Shown: in pieces, positions 49,912 through 59,694 of the stretch
How the letters are laid out: every line of letters starts with the position of its first letter
Numbering within the stretch: position 1 is the first letter of the stretch
Source: Dactylellina haptotyla
Taxonomy: Eukaryota; Ascomycota; Orbiliomycetes; Orbiliales; Orbiliaceae
DNA: 64,000 nt
NCBI GenBank assembly: GCA_031310005.1
Contig: CM062388.1
Coordinates: 1,302,001 to 1,366,000 of the forward strand
Reading direction: 5' to 3'
The notes under the pieces: model-generated
What the model was told of the DNA's origin: nothing
Databases searched by the model: none
The model's input: only the letters and a program-made list of their open reading frames with translations
Program-made: the position numbers and the translations under genes

Positions 49912-51088
49912 TTTTTATTTATTCTCTATTTATTTTTATTAGTTGTACCGTAAAATATGGATACTAACAATATACTACATAGATGGGAAGGTAAATTACA
50001 TTGAATGGTTTATACGAGAAGTGAAAGCGGTCCTCGAAGTAGCCTAGTGCTATAGTGGTGTTCTGTCTGTCTGTAGACGTTTTGTTCAGGTCGCGAGCAC
50101 CACCATGTATTATAACAGACTTTTCTTTAAGATAAGCTCTTAAGGCTTCGGTAGCGGGCTATGGTTTTATATACTGTGACAGCGCCAAATTGGCACCTAG
50201 AACATAATATTATGATAGGCGCATAGAACGAAAAGGCTGTATTTTTTCATGCGGCACGGTTTATATCTGCTTGCTTAAACCTGCTAGCACGCATATATGC
50301 ACAAATGCAATCATGTTGAATAGAATATAAGACACGGAATGCCTCAGCATGTATTATCGTGATTGGGTAGCCCATCTGGCTGATTCGAGATGATATGTTT
50401 TCCTTCTCGTTGGCATTAAAGTTGCGTGGAGGGCTGTAGCGCCGATATTTTTAGCTCATTTCTAAATAGGATTAGAAGTTTTTATTCTACCAGACGCCCA
50501 ATACCTGGGCATTATGGGGTTTTCCGTTTACTCAGCTGAGACCAGCCAAGCAACTTTGGGTGCAATTCAATACTCGAGCATTGTAAATCCATCGAATCCT
50601 TCCCATGACTAGCATAGTGAGCGCTAAGCTACAATCGATGCAATTCCATACAGTATATATAATAGCATGAGCTCACTCAACACCACGGGTAGAAGTATAA
50701 AAATCCATATTACAAGCTACAAGCCAAATTACTAGCAGTTTATTCCTAACTATCCACAGAGCGCCTAGGCATATACCTAGTCGACTAGTCCCCTGGGATT
50801 GAAACGCAATACACACAGCGCAGTGAAGCTCTCAAGCTCTCTGTATGTCCCAGTATCTCCAAATCGACCTAGGGGCCTTAAGCACCACTATTTCGATGGA
50901 ATTGTGCCAAATTGTAATTACAGCCGCATAAGCTCAGTGCCTCGAACGCTGGATTATTCGAACCGTCCAATATCATATGATTCTTGATTACTTATACTAG
51001 CCATATTCAATAACAATGCTATATGAGAAAAGACTAGTCTACTCGGGCCCCGTACACCTCAGCATCGAACCAGCAGGAAAATGGTAGT
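49912..51088. other. Spacer between the tandem paralogues
   Basis: AT-rich DNA of about 1.2 kb with no supported gene and no further copy of the trefoil-like motifs. It serves as promoter for copy A and 3' flank for copy B. Confidence 0.5.
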
Positions 51089-51669
51089 TCATCCTATTTT
51101 TGTAAACCCCCACCATGTGTTCGGCATCTCGACTCTTCCCAGCACTTTACGGTCCCCGGACGGCACATGCCCTAGCGGCCGCTTTCCTTCCCCTTGTTCG
51201 ACCATGATATGAAAACCGTCACCCACTCTCTTTCTAGCGTCGAAATACTCCAATTTAAGTATATGCGGGGCTCTGCAAACTAATATGCCTCCCCCATCTG
51301 TACCAAGAAATCGTGTCGCGCGTCCCGCGTCGTTTGCAAACCCCAACCAGCCGTTATCATGGTGACACACCCATTTTTGCGATTTCTCAACGTCCTCCTT
51401 CAGCTCTAAAAGGGATACTTTGCCATCTAAGTTCGTCAGAACTTGCGACGTGGATGTTTCGTTGATTATGTATATGGAACCAGGTTCCGGAGGATCGTTT
51501 ATATTTAGTGTTATCTACACCGACAGCTCGTTATTTCATTTAATTCGAGGAATAGCTCTATTAGTGCAGTAACACTGGCTTTATTTTCATCAAATATGGA
51601 ATCAGGTAAAGTTACAGTGCTAGTAGATTTCGTTGAAACATATTTCGGGGGGCTGGGATTCGTATCCAT
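51089..51669 (-). CDS. Small trefoil-like protein B (tandem paralogue, two exons)
   Basis: Exons 51669..51616 and 51514..51089 give 159 residues. The first exon (MDTNPSPPKYVSTKSTST) is only 18 codons; it joins in phase 0 through donor GTAACT and acceptor GTGTAG to ITLNINDPPEPGSIYIINET. That lines up with the start of copy A (..DPPPYSPP.. and IPGGIYIISET), which supports the junction. The rest follows copy A: QKWVCHHDNGWLGFAND, RFLGTDGGGILVCRAP, LEYFDARKRVGDGFHIMVE and LGRVEMPNTWWGFTKIG. Copy A lacks this intron, so it was lost or gained after duplication. Function unknown; same fold inference as copy A. The two copies have diverged strongly, so the duplication is not recent. Confidence 0.72.
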
Positions 51670-52552
51670 TTCGGCCGCACTTTGATCGTAGATAGTCGAA
51701 TGACGAGGTACTGAAATACAAGCGGAGGGGGAAGATTAGAGTCAAAGAAATGGAATGGCACGATTCAAGGGTAATAGAAACCGAAGTGCATATATATGTC
51801 TTCTTGCAATTTTCAGGCAACATTAGCATGACGGTGTATACTGGTCGATACGCACATGCACAAGTGCTCGGGCGCGTTCCATGCAACGTCATGGCACAGA
51901 CCAATCGATATCCAAGGTAAAATATGATTAGGTCCTGACAACGAGCGTACATAAGCATATCATACCTTTTTTGCAAGGATCAACCTACTCTCATGAATTC
52001 TCACTCGGTATCCGACATCCCCCCTTTCTTAAACAATTCCCGCCGTTCTCTTCTTTAGTCTGCGATTTCGAATATTTCTCAAATAAAACAGGATGGTCTT
52101 GTTTGAAAACAAGCATGCAATATATTCGAATACATATTCAGGTGATAGATTCCCCTGGCCACCTTGGCACGGGTAACTCGGGCAATGCGCACGTAGGTGT
52201 ATATACGCTTCACTAGAAGAAAGGGTGTATGGCTCTCGTTGCGCTGTTGTATCTCAGGTATCAATATGTGTTGTTATCGAGCGGTCTCAAGGTGGTATGA
52301 TGTAGCAGATGAAGGTATATTCTAGCTCCAAATTTTGTTTTTTCAAGGGTATATTAACAGAAAATCAAATGCGCAAGAAAAGAACGATGCCTCCTGGTTT
52401 ACTCCAGAGCCGAAATGCCCATCCTCCGCTTTTTCGCCGTTACTCATATGCCGTACGCCACGTAGGTTTTTCATTCATCCATTCATTTTATGTCATGCAC
52501 ATCGATAAGTTTAATTATTACCTCCGAGAGCAGTGACCTATCAGCCAACCGA
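51670..52552. other. Intergenic region
   Basis: Promoter of trefoil-like copy B and 3' flank of the inhibitor-like gene. AT-rich; no gene seen. Confidence 0.45.
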
Positions 52553-53067
52553 TTAGCTATCGGTCTCAGTTGTTGGGGTGTATGGGGGATAACGTACAAC
52601 GCTATCTTTCTCGATAATCGGTTTCCAAGCCGCGTTGGCGGTAGCTTGGGTATCGAGGTTTTTGAACATATCGATCACAGATTCGGTGGCGGTGAAAGCG
52701 TAGGACCTATGCGTGTCTGGTATTAGAATGTAGCGGGGGCTTGTACGGGATATATATCCGAAACGGGTGCTTTCGGGGCTTACTTGATGAATGCTACGTA
52801 TTGCCAATATTGTTAGCAGAAGCTCTGTATCTGCGAGTTGCTGAAGGAAAGAGATTATATTAGAGAGGGGAACGCACTGAAAGTATGGGTGACGTCGGCC
52901 CCGGCTTTCTTCAACTGCTCGATAGAGGAGGAGATGAAGGCCTCCGGAGCACCTTCGGGGAAGGTGATGAGCCAGCTGGCCTTGGGTTCACGGCCGGAGG
53001 TGATGGCATAAGCGGAAGCGAAGCCGATGACGAAGAGGAGGAACGTGTAGAAGAATCTGAGCTGCAT
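52553..53067 (-). CDS. Secreted I9-type protease-inhibitor-like protein
   Basis: Three exons, 53067..52878, 52793..52784 and 52706..52553, give 117 residues. A signal peptide (MQLRFFYTFLLFVIGFASAYA) is followed by a small alpha/beta domain resembling subtilisin propeptides and yeast proteinase B inhibitor Pbi2: KASWLITFPEGAPEAFISSS, then EQLKKAGADVTHTF, then TFIKSYAFTATESVIDMFK. The segment between the two beta-strand motifs is coded by a 10-nt exon; only this exon makes the frame and the expected HxF-xFIKxYxFxA pattern continuous. Pbi2-type proteins bind subtilisin-like proteases through their C-terminal tail; here the tail (SVVRYPPYTPTTETDS) is longer than usual. Secretion suggests an extracellular or vacuolar target. 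Assignment rests on pattern, not on a search. Confidence 0.75.
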
Positions 53068-53885
53068 TTTGTGGTATTCTCGGATGTCCTGCTATATTTG
53101 GCGATATGTATTTTTCTTTGTGTTTCTTGCTTGGACTAATAATATGCTGCTGTTCGGTGGTGGTGGTGGTATTGGAGGGGGATCCGGATGTGGTTGGGTG
53201 CGATGGGGTGAGGGAGGAGGATGGTTTCTTATTTATCAACGAGACGCCTTCTGCTGCAGTTTCCACTTTGAGAGGCCAGAAAGACGATCCGGTTGCCAAA
53301 AGACTCTCGATCCCGCGCAGCCCGAGCGGTCTTTACGTCCACGCAGGAGCCGATTGGGATATTGTCAGAAGGCCCGGGCGAGCTACGTAAGAGAGGCCGG
53401 GGGTGGTGGTGGTGCCACCAGCATGCCGACGCGACGGCAACGACATGATGGCGAACCCAACTTCCGCAGGGGCGCAAGGAGGCCGTCTGTGCGGCAAACC
53501 CAATTCGGGGGATGCGGTGCCGCAGTGTTTTGCCGCAAGGGTGCCGCACTTGCCGCGGTGCAGGGGAGGTACATGTGTGCGTGGACATGTTACATGGAAG
53601 GGACCTGCGGCCGGGGTCGGTTCGTTTGATTTTGTCCTCAGCCATCTCCAGCCAGCACCGCGTCCTGTCACAGCTCACAATTACATTCGTTATCAACGGC
53701 CATCCGTACACTCGTGTCGAAACCAGTTGGCGCTCCCGACGCATTGGCCTTGTTGCCATTCCCGCTCCTGAATTATCGTTGTTTTATTTTGTTATATAAT
53801 TATCATTAGCCTCACTGATCCGGCAGTCGACCGCGAGAAGAGAGCTGGAGCGACCTCGCGCTCCAGCCATCCACCCGTCACCATC
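53068..53885. promoter_or_regulatory. Bidirectional promoter region, inhibitor / RS-rich gene
   Basis: About 820 bp between divergent start codons. GC-rich in the middle with overlapping frames on both strands (up to 186 codons) that have no domain. A GGTGGT-rich tract lies at about 53157-53185. Confidence 0.5.
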
Positions 53886-55811
53886 ATGAACAGATACGCC
53901 CCCAGCTACCGCGACGACCGGAGGGACCGGGACAGAGACAGGGACAGAGACCGGGACAGAGATAGAGATAGGGACAGGAGGTCGGTCTCCAGAGACAGAC
54001 GATACCGCTCGCCGTCTCCCCGGCGCCGGTCCAGCAGATCGCCATCCTCCAGACGGCCCAGATCCCCCTCGCCCCGACGAGGCATCGACTCGTACACTCC
54101 CGGCGGTGCCTTCGCCCGGAGAAGACACAGTCGCACCCCTCCACCTCCCAGAGCTGACTGCTATGTACCTTCCTCGGCCGGCGGAGGCAGTTGGCGGCCC
54201 GGTGACCGCTCTCCCCTTCGACGGAGACGGTCGAGGAGCCCCCTGTTCGGAAGACCCCGTTCGCGGTCGAGAAGGCGATACAGCAGGTCGAGGAGTCCCA
54301 TCCGAAGAATGCGGTCGAGGACCCCTCCTCACCTTGGACGGCCACGCTCGCCCAGGCTTCGTTCACCTTCTCCCCGTCGACGGTTCAGGTCTCCCAGCCC
54401 GCGCGGAGCTCGCTCACCCGCCTATAGAAGATCTTCACGGTCTCCTAAAAGGATCAAAGAAACTGCGGCTGGAGCTTCGGCATCGGCATTGGTATCTGCA
54501 CCTGCAGCGGCAGCGGCAATATCTTCTGCCAGGACTCCTCTATCGAAATCCGGCGAGATCAAAAGGAGCGACAAAGATGCGCCTGCGTCTCCCTCTCGCT
54601 CTGAAAGGAAACTTCCATTTACGACAACCTCGGCTTCCATTGTTCGACCATCCCGCCCACGTTCGCCATCACCATCATCACCACGCCCGTCCCGACAACC
54701 AATTGCATCGCTAGCTCAATCATCGGCACCCGGTCGTCCTGCTTCGCCATCTCATAAACCGCCTTCCCGACCTCGATCCCCGCCCACGAGACCTAGCGGG
54801 CGACGACCATCACCCGAACGAGCTACTCTACTCAGGTCGAAACCAGACTCCCCTCCTACCCGTACTCCTCGACAGCACTCCCCCCTCCCTCCACGATCCT
54901 CCAGAGAACATTCCCCAATCGGTTCTAGCCGGATGCGTGATCCTGTCTCACGAGGTTCAATCCCTAGGGACGGGACCCCCAAACGGCCTCTGTCTCCGAG
55001 GACCCAGCATCCTCCTTCCCAAGGCATGAGGACTCCATTGCACGATTCGAGAGCCCCTCGAGGACATAGCCCACCGCGGAGGCCTACGTCTACGGCAACT
55101 CCACCTTACAACAGACCACGATCTCCACCTCGCGGACCCGCAGCTGACAGACGCCCGCCCAGCCCTCCCCGCCAACCTCGAGCTCAGAGACCACGATCCA
55201 AGAGCCCCATGCACATAGATTCGAAAGAACCATCATCATCTCGAGATACACCATCTCGGCCGTCCGATCCCAGGGACGCGGCCAAACCGCCCATTACGCC
55301 TATCGGACCGAGAGCTACCCTGCGAGGTACACCAGCACCGGCAACACCGGTCTCGGGCTCTTCGGAGACACCCTTCGCACCGCCTACTGGGCCAAAGAAC
55401 ATGGTCGTCCCCACAGGGCCGCGAGCCGGTGGGTATCATCATCACACGCCGTATCGCGGAGGTTACCACGGTAGCTCCATTTCGCACCCTCCACTGCAAC
55501 CCAGACCGACTCAGGTCACTCAACAACCGCTAGCTGTCGGCCCACCCATCAAGCCTGGCGGGCAGCTGCTGCCACCGATGAACCCCGAGGTCGCGGAACG
55601 GTTGCACCGGTTGAGGGTTGACCAGGCCAAACTCGAAGACGAGGTTCGAATGGCGCAGGAAAAGCAGCGGAAGAGTTTGCTGGAGTGGGAGAAGGGCGAG
55701 CGAGAGCTTGCAACGCTGTCGATGAGGGTCGACATTTTGGAGAAGGCGTCGATGGAGGGGTACATTGAGGGTAACGGGATGGACGGGTATACGAATGGGA
55801 TTCACATTTGA
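53886..55811 (+). CDS. RS-rich nuclear protein
   Basis: Single exon, 641 residues. The N-terminus MNRYAPSYRDDRRDRD leads into a run of about ten Arg-Asp dipeptides coded by a GGGACAGAGACA-like repeat (about 53923-53990), then Arg-Ser-Pro repeats (RSPSPRRRSSRSPSSRRPRS). The middle is Pro/Arg/Ser-rich throughout, with many SP sites. The C-terminal 90 residues are different: a conserved-looking helical region, NPEVAERLHRLRVDQAKLED.. to LSMRVDILEKASMEGY, probably a coiled coil. No RRM or PWI domain is visible, so it is not a classical SR protein or SRRM1. RD/RS content implies a nuclear role near splicing or mRNA processing, with SR-kinase phosphorylation likely. The exact identity is unknown. 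The long frames on other strands are by-products of arginine-rich codons. Confidence 0.8.
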   Translation: MNRYAPSYRDDRRDRDRDRDRDRDRDRDRDRRSVSRDRRYRSPSPRRRSSRSPSSRRPRSPSPRRGIDSYTPGGAFARRRHSRTPPPPRADCYVPSSAGGGSWRPGDRSPLRRRRSRSPLFGRPRSRSRRRYSRSRSPIRRMRSRTPPHLGRPRSPRLRSPSPRRRFRSPSPRGARSPAYRRSSRSPKRIKETAAGASASALVSAPAAAAAISSARTPLSKSGEIKRSDKDAPASPSRSERKLPFTTTSASIVRPSRPRSPSPSSPRPSRQPIASLAQSSAPGRPASPSHKPPSRPRSPPTRPSGRRPSPERATLLRSKPDSPPTRTPRQHSPLPPRSSREHSPIGSSRMRDPVSRGSIPRDGTPKRPLSPRTQHPPSQGMRTPLHDSRAPRGHSPPRRPTSTATPPYNRPRSPPRGPAADRRPPSPPRQPRAQRPRSKSPMHIDSKEPSSSRDTPSRPSDPRDAAKPPITPIGPRATLRGTPAPATPVSGSSETPFAPPTGPKNMVVPTGPRAGGYHHHTPYRGGYHGSSISHPPLQPRPTQVTQQPLAVGPPIKPGGQLLPPMNPEVAERLHRLRVDQAKLEDEVRMAQEKQRKSLLEWEKGERELATLSMRVDILEKASMEGYIEGNGMDGYTNGIHI

Positions 55812-57161
55812 TATTTCTGAACATGGTTCCGGGGCGCACACGTCTACTCTTCCTTTCCCTTTTATTAAGAATTTAATTACGATAAGAAATACTGCGTGTG
55901 TGTATATTGTAAAATTATTATAGAATGAGAAGAGGCTAAATGTGTCCCGTTATTTGACATCCACCCACCTACCCCCCCGCCAGTACACGGCAAAGTAATA
56001 AGTGTAGTGCGCTCGCGAGCAGGCGAGCACGCCCTGTGTAATTGGGATTTGTGGTGATGATGCTGGCCCGACCACCAAAATCTGGCGCGGCCCCAACGCT
56101 GCATGCAGGCCGGGGTCCGAGACGAGAGCTAGTCGAAGGTTGAGGCCCCAACCTCAGCTAGCACTCGGAGCCGTCAAGCGAGGGCCGCTTGACCAATCTG
56201 CTATCTAAGCAGCGTGCCTCCATTGTGCCTTTCGAGGGGTCCTCAACTCCCAGATTATATAATAGAGAATCGTATGTGACGGATGCCATAGTAACAATAC
56301 GAACCCTGTTTCTGCCAGCTACCACCGCAATCTCGTATATTCTGGATCCTCTGCCCCTCGTCCGTCAAGTGGTTTATATAATCCAGTTCGGTGGTTGTTT
56401 GTCCCTTTTGTTCACCGCCGTCCGGACCATCCCAACGAAAATTCGCCGAAAACAACGACGTTTCTCACAGGTCGCGCTCGTCCACCAAAAGGAGATTCGA
56501 TTCCCGTCCTCATTCCTCCTGAAATATTACCCACATCCACCTCTTTCTCCCTCTCTGCCTCTGCATCTCTCTCTCTCTCTCTCTCTCCATTTCATAGCTC
56601 TCTGCTTGTGTTCGTCTCATTGCTATCACTCCCAGCACTAATCGGTCAATCGATCGCGACCCGGCCTGAATTAATTAATTGCACTTTGTGAGCAGGGCCC
56701 TGTCTGTTGTGTTACCGTTACCGTTACCGAGCTACGAGACATCAGCAGTACGACTCGCCGTAAGCTGGTAGCTCTCTTAGCGGCAGGTACCTTTTCGGCA
56801 CCTGATTTCGAGCCAGGGTCTTTACTTCTCTGCAGAGCTTCTCGACAAACCACCATTGGTATTGTCCCCTTCTTCACAAGCCAGAAAAAATACCACCCTC
56901 GAAAGAAACTCACGGGGACTGCCGCGCGCGATAGTCCGAATCCTTGCACCCGCCTGTCACTTGTTCTTGTTTTTTTTTTCCTCCTCGACCTTGTCGTCTT
57001 GCACTTCCCAGACGAATCAATCTCTTTACTGTTAAACACCAATAGTTGGATTCTGGTTCACCTCGGTTTGGTCTCCTAAATTTCGAAAAATCTCCACTCT
57101 CTCGAGCTCTCGAGCAGAAGAACTACAGACGACTCAGTCTTCCACACCCGCACAATACATA
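55812..57161. promoter_or_regulatory. Intergenic region and leader of YHM2
   Basis: 3' flank of the RS-rich gene and promoter/leader of the carrier gene. Contains an imperfect hairpin at 56129-56163, a (CT)n run at about 56566-56588 and three GTTACC units at about 56709-56728. No gene is supported; the 150-codon frame at 56189-56641 ends in a Ser/Leu run coded by the CT repeat. Confidence 0.5.
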
Positions 57162-58625
57162 ATGTCAGCAGCTATAGTGGACCCAGCGGCCGCTCCGGCC
57201 CTCAAGAAGAAGCCGGTGTCCTTTAGCAATTTGCTACGTGAGTTTTCCCTCTCTTTCTCTCCAACTCCGTTTTCGGCTTCGCACGATAGCCGAAGGCCCG
57301 TGAAGCTGGGCAAGCAAGCTCCCCGGACATCTGCTAATTGACGATATGAACGAACAGTCGGCGCCGGATTGAACATGTTTGAGTAAGTGGGCTTTGTAGA
57401 TCTAACTTGTGATGGAACTTGGATCAAAACGGAGCATATTCGGGCTAATAATTGGATTTACCATGTCGATAGAGTTACCACCCTGGGCCAGGTATGTTTT
57501 TAACACCTCCCTCTAGACTCGATTGCGAATACTCCCAAAGACACAAACTGACCTTTTCTTTCTTGTACAGCCCCTGGAAGTCGTCAAGGTACTTTTCCCT
57601 CTCAATATACAAGCGCACGCCCTCCATATAGGGTGTATCAACAATGGATGGAGAACTAATGTCTCAATTCGATCTCCATAGACACACATGGCAGCCAACA
57701 GAGGAGACACACTGCCCAGCTCCATCCCCAAGATCTGGGCCAGAGGAGGAGTTTTCGGTTTCTACCAGGGTTTAATACCATGGGCCTGGATCGAAGCATC
57801 GACGAAAGGTGCCGTTCTGTTGTTCGTGTCATCCGAAGCAGAGTAAGAAAAATACCGCCCCCTTCTACCTCAGCTTAGTTGTTGGATGGCACATTGATGA
57901 GATGATTGTAAACAGATACTACGCTCGCACAGCCGGCGCAGCCCCTTTCCTTGCAGGTATTTCAGGTGGTGTCGTCGGTGGTGTCGCCCAGGCCTACGCG
58001 ACAATGGGTTTCTGCACATGCATGAAAACTGTCGAGATCACCCGCCACAAGCAAGCCGCTACAGGCGCAGCCCCGCAATCCTCCATGGGGGTGTTCATGG
58101 ACATCTACCGTCGTGAGGGTATCCGCGGTATCAATAAAGGTGTGAATGCCGTCGCAATCCGACAGATGACGAACTGGGGCAGCAGATTCGGACTCAGTCG
58201 GTTGGCGGAGCAGGGTATTAAGAATGTGACCGGGAAGGGGGAGAAGGACAGCCTGAGCGCCGTGGAGAAGATTGCGGCTTCCGCGCTCGGTGGTGGGTTG
58301 AGCGCGTGGAATCAACCGATTGAGGTTATTCGGGTGGAAATGCAGAGTAAAACTGTTGATCCAAACAGACCGAAGAATTTGACAGTTGCAAAGGCATTCA
58401 ACTATATCTACCAGAACAACGGATTCAAGGGGTTGTACCGAGGTGTCACCCCCAGAATAGGTCTTGGTATCTGGCAGACCGTCTGCATGGTTGGTCTTGG
58501 TGATATGTAAGGATTCCCGAATGTTTATGCCGAGCGATGATCAGGTGCTAACACTAGTTTTAAACTACAGGGCCAAGGAAGCCGTCGAGAAGCTCACCGG
58601 CGAGAAAGTTACCGCCAAGCACTAG
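57162..58625 (+). CDS. YHM2: Mitochondrial citrate/oxoglutarate carrier
   Basis: Inner-membrane carrier that exchanges citrate for oxoglutarate; in yeast Yhm2 also associates with mtDNA. Seven exons: 57162..57237, 57358..57382, 57473..57491, 57571..57588, 57682..57842, 57916..58506 and 58571..58625, giving 314 residues, the family length. The protein follows yeast Yhm2 closely as I remember it: [131 protein letters not shown] and the end [11 protein letters not shown]. Carrier repeats are recognisable from the [13 protein letters not shown] and PIEVIRV variants of the Px[DE]xx[KR] motif. The 5' part is split into very short exons of 25, 19 and 18 nt. Confidence 0.97.
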
Positions 58626-59256
58626 ATACATTTACCGTATATATTCCCAACGAGTAGTCTTCGGCCAAGTTTGCATGGAGATCGGGGGTGGGAATGGTGG
58701 TGTGGTGTGTTCAAGCCAGCACTAGAGGAGTGGTTCTTCAGTATATATAGTTCCTTCTTTTTATATATCCTGGTGTGGGGTGGATAGCAATTTTTGTAGC
58801 CACAGCTCTTACAAATTTCTTGTTATATTTTTTTTTATATTTTTTCCGACGGATACTCTCTGCCTGTATTCTTCCTTTCGAATTTTGGTTGATGATATGG
58901 ATTTTAATGCTGGCTGGGGTATAACAGCCCCGGAAGGCGAGAGCGGAATATTGGATAGACGACGGAAAAGTTTCTTGACAGACACTTGGGTGTTTATAAT
59001 ATTACTATCGAGGTTGTTCCCGTAGATGCACACTATCGCCACGTACTGTGTGCTTGGCTTATCAGAGCAATAAACATTATTATAATTAATCACAGCCGTA
59101 TAATCAACCAATGCATCATCTCGTAAATACGCTGGTCTGGATTGGTGTATTTGTATGTTGTCTGGCATCGGCGATTTTCGCCGGAAAGAGCAATTGTGAC
59201 AGGAGCAAACTGCATTCCCAAGTGAGAGGAGCGTTCCAGGCACCGTCACTACTCCG

Positions 59257-59317
<61 letters not shown>

Positions 59318-59694
59318 TTATTATTATCATTATTACTATTCTTATTTTTACTGTCGACCTGATCGAGAGGGAGACCAAACAACCTCCCGTGCAGAGCGTC
59401 CGGCCAGGAACATCCCTCCCGCCGCGTCTCACATAGAACAGACAGCCAACGAGGCCAGCGAGCCCACCGTCCATCCGAGCTCCAGTCCGCCAGAACTAGC
59501 TTCGAGGCCACTGCCACCAACGCTCCCGCTGCCTCCGTCTCGTCTCAGAGGACAAAAGCGCCGAGGACCCCATCCCCTTCGCTATCGCCTCCTGCCAACC
59601 TTCCTCCGCCGTTACACAGCAACACTATCCTCCCACCCGCATTGAAGCTCCCGTACGCCCCGTCCTGTGCTCACCCGTGTAGACAGAGGCCCTC
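58626..59694. other. Intergenic region with (ACT)n microsatellite
   Basis: 3' flank of YHM2 and promoter/leader of the HOOK gene. It holds the trinucleotide repeat listed separately. Poly-Leu and poly-Ser frames across the repeat are artefacts. Confidence 0.5.
59254..59345. repeat. (ACT)n / (ATT)n trinucleotide microsatellite
   Basis: About twenty uninterrupted ACT units at about 59256-59316, followed by an ATT-rich tail with interruptions. It lies about 350-440 bp before the HOOK start codon, so in the promoter or leader. Length is expected to vary between strains. Confidence 0.9.

Noticed and set aside
56100-56240. Possible tRNA-like sequence
   Set aside because: A D-arm-like string occurs on the minus strand, but there is no acceptor stem or T-arm consensus in the right place.
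58809-59520. Frames with long poly-Val, poly-Ser and poly-Leu near the HOOK promoter
   Set aside because: They are translations of the (ACT)n microsatellite, not genes.
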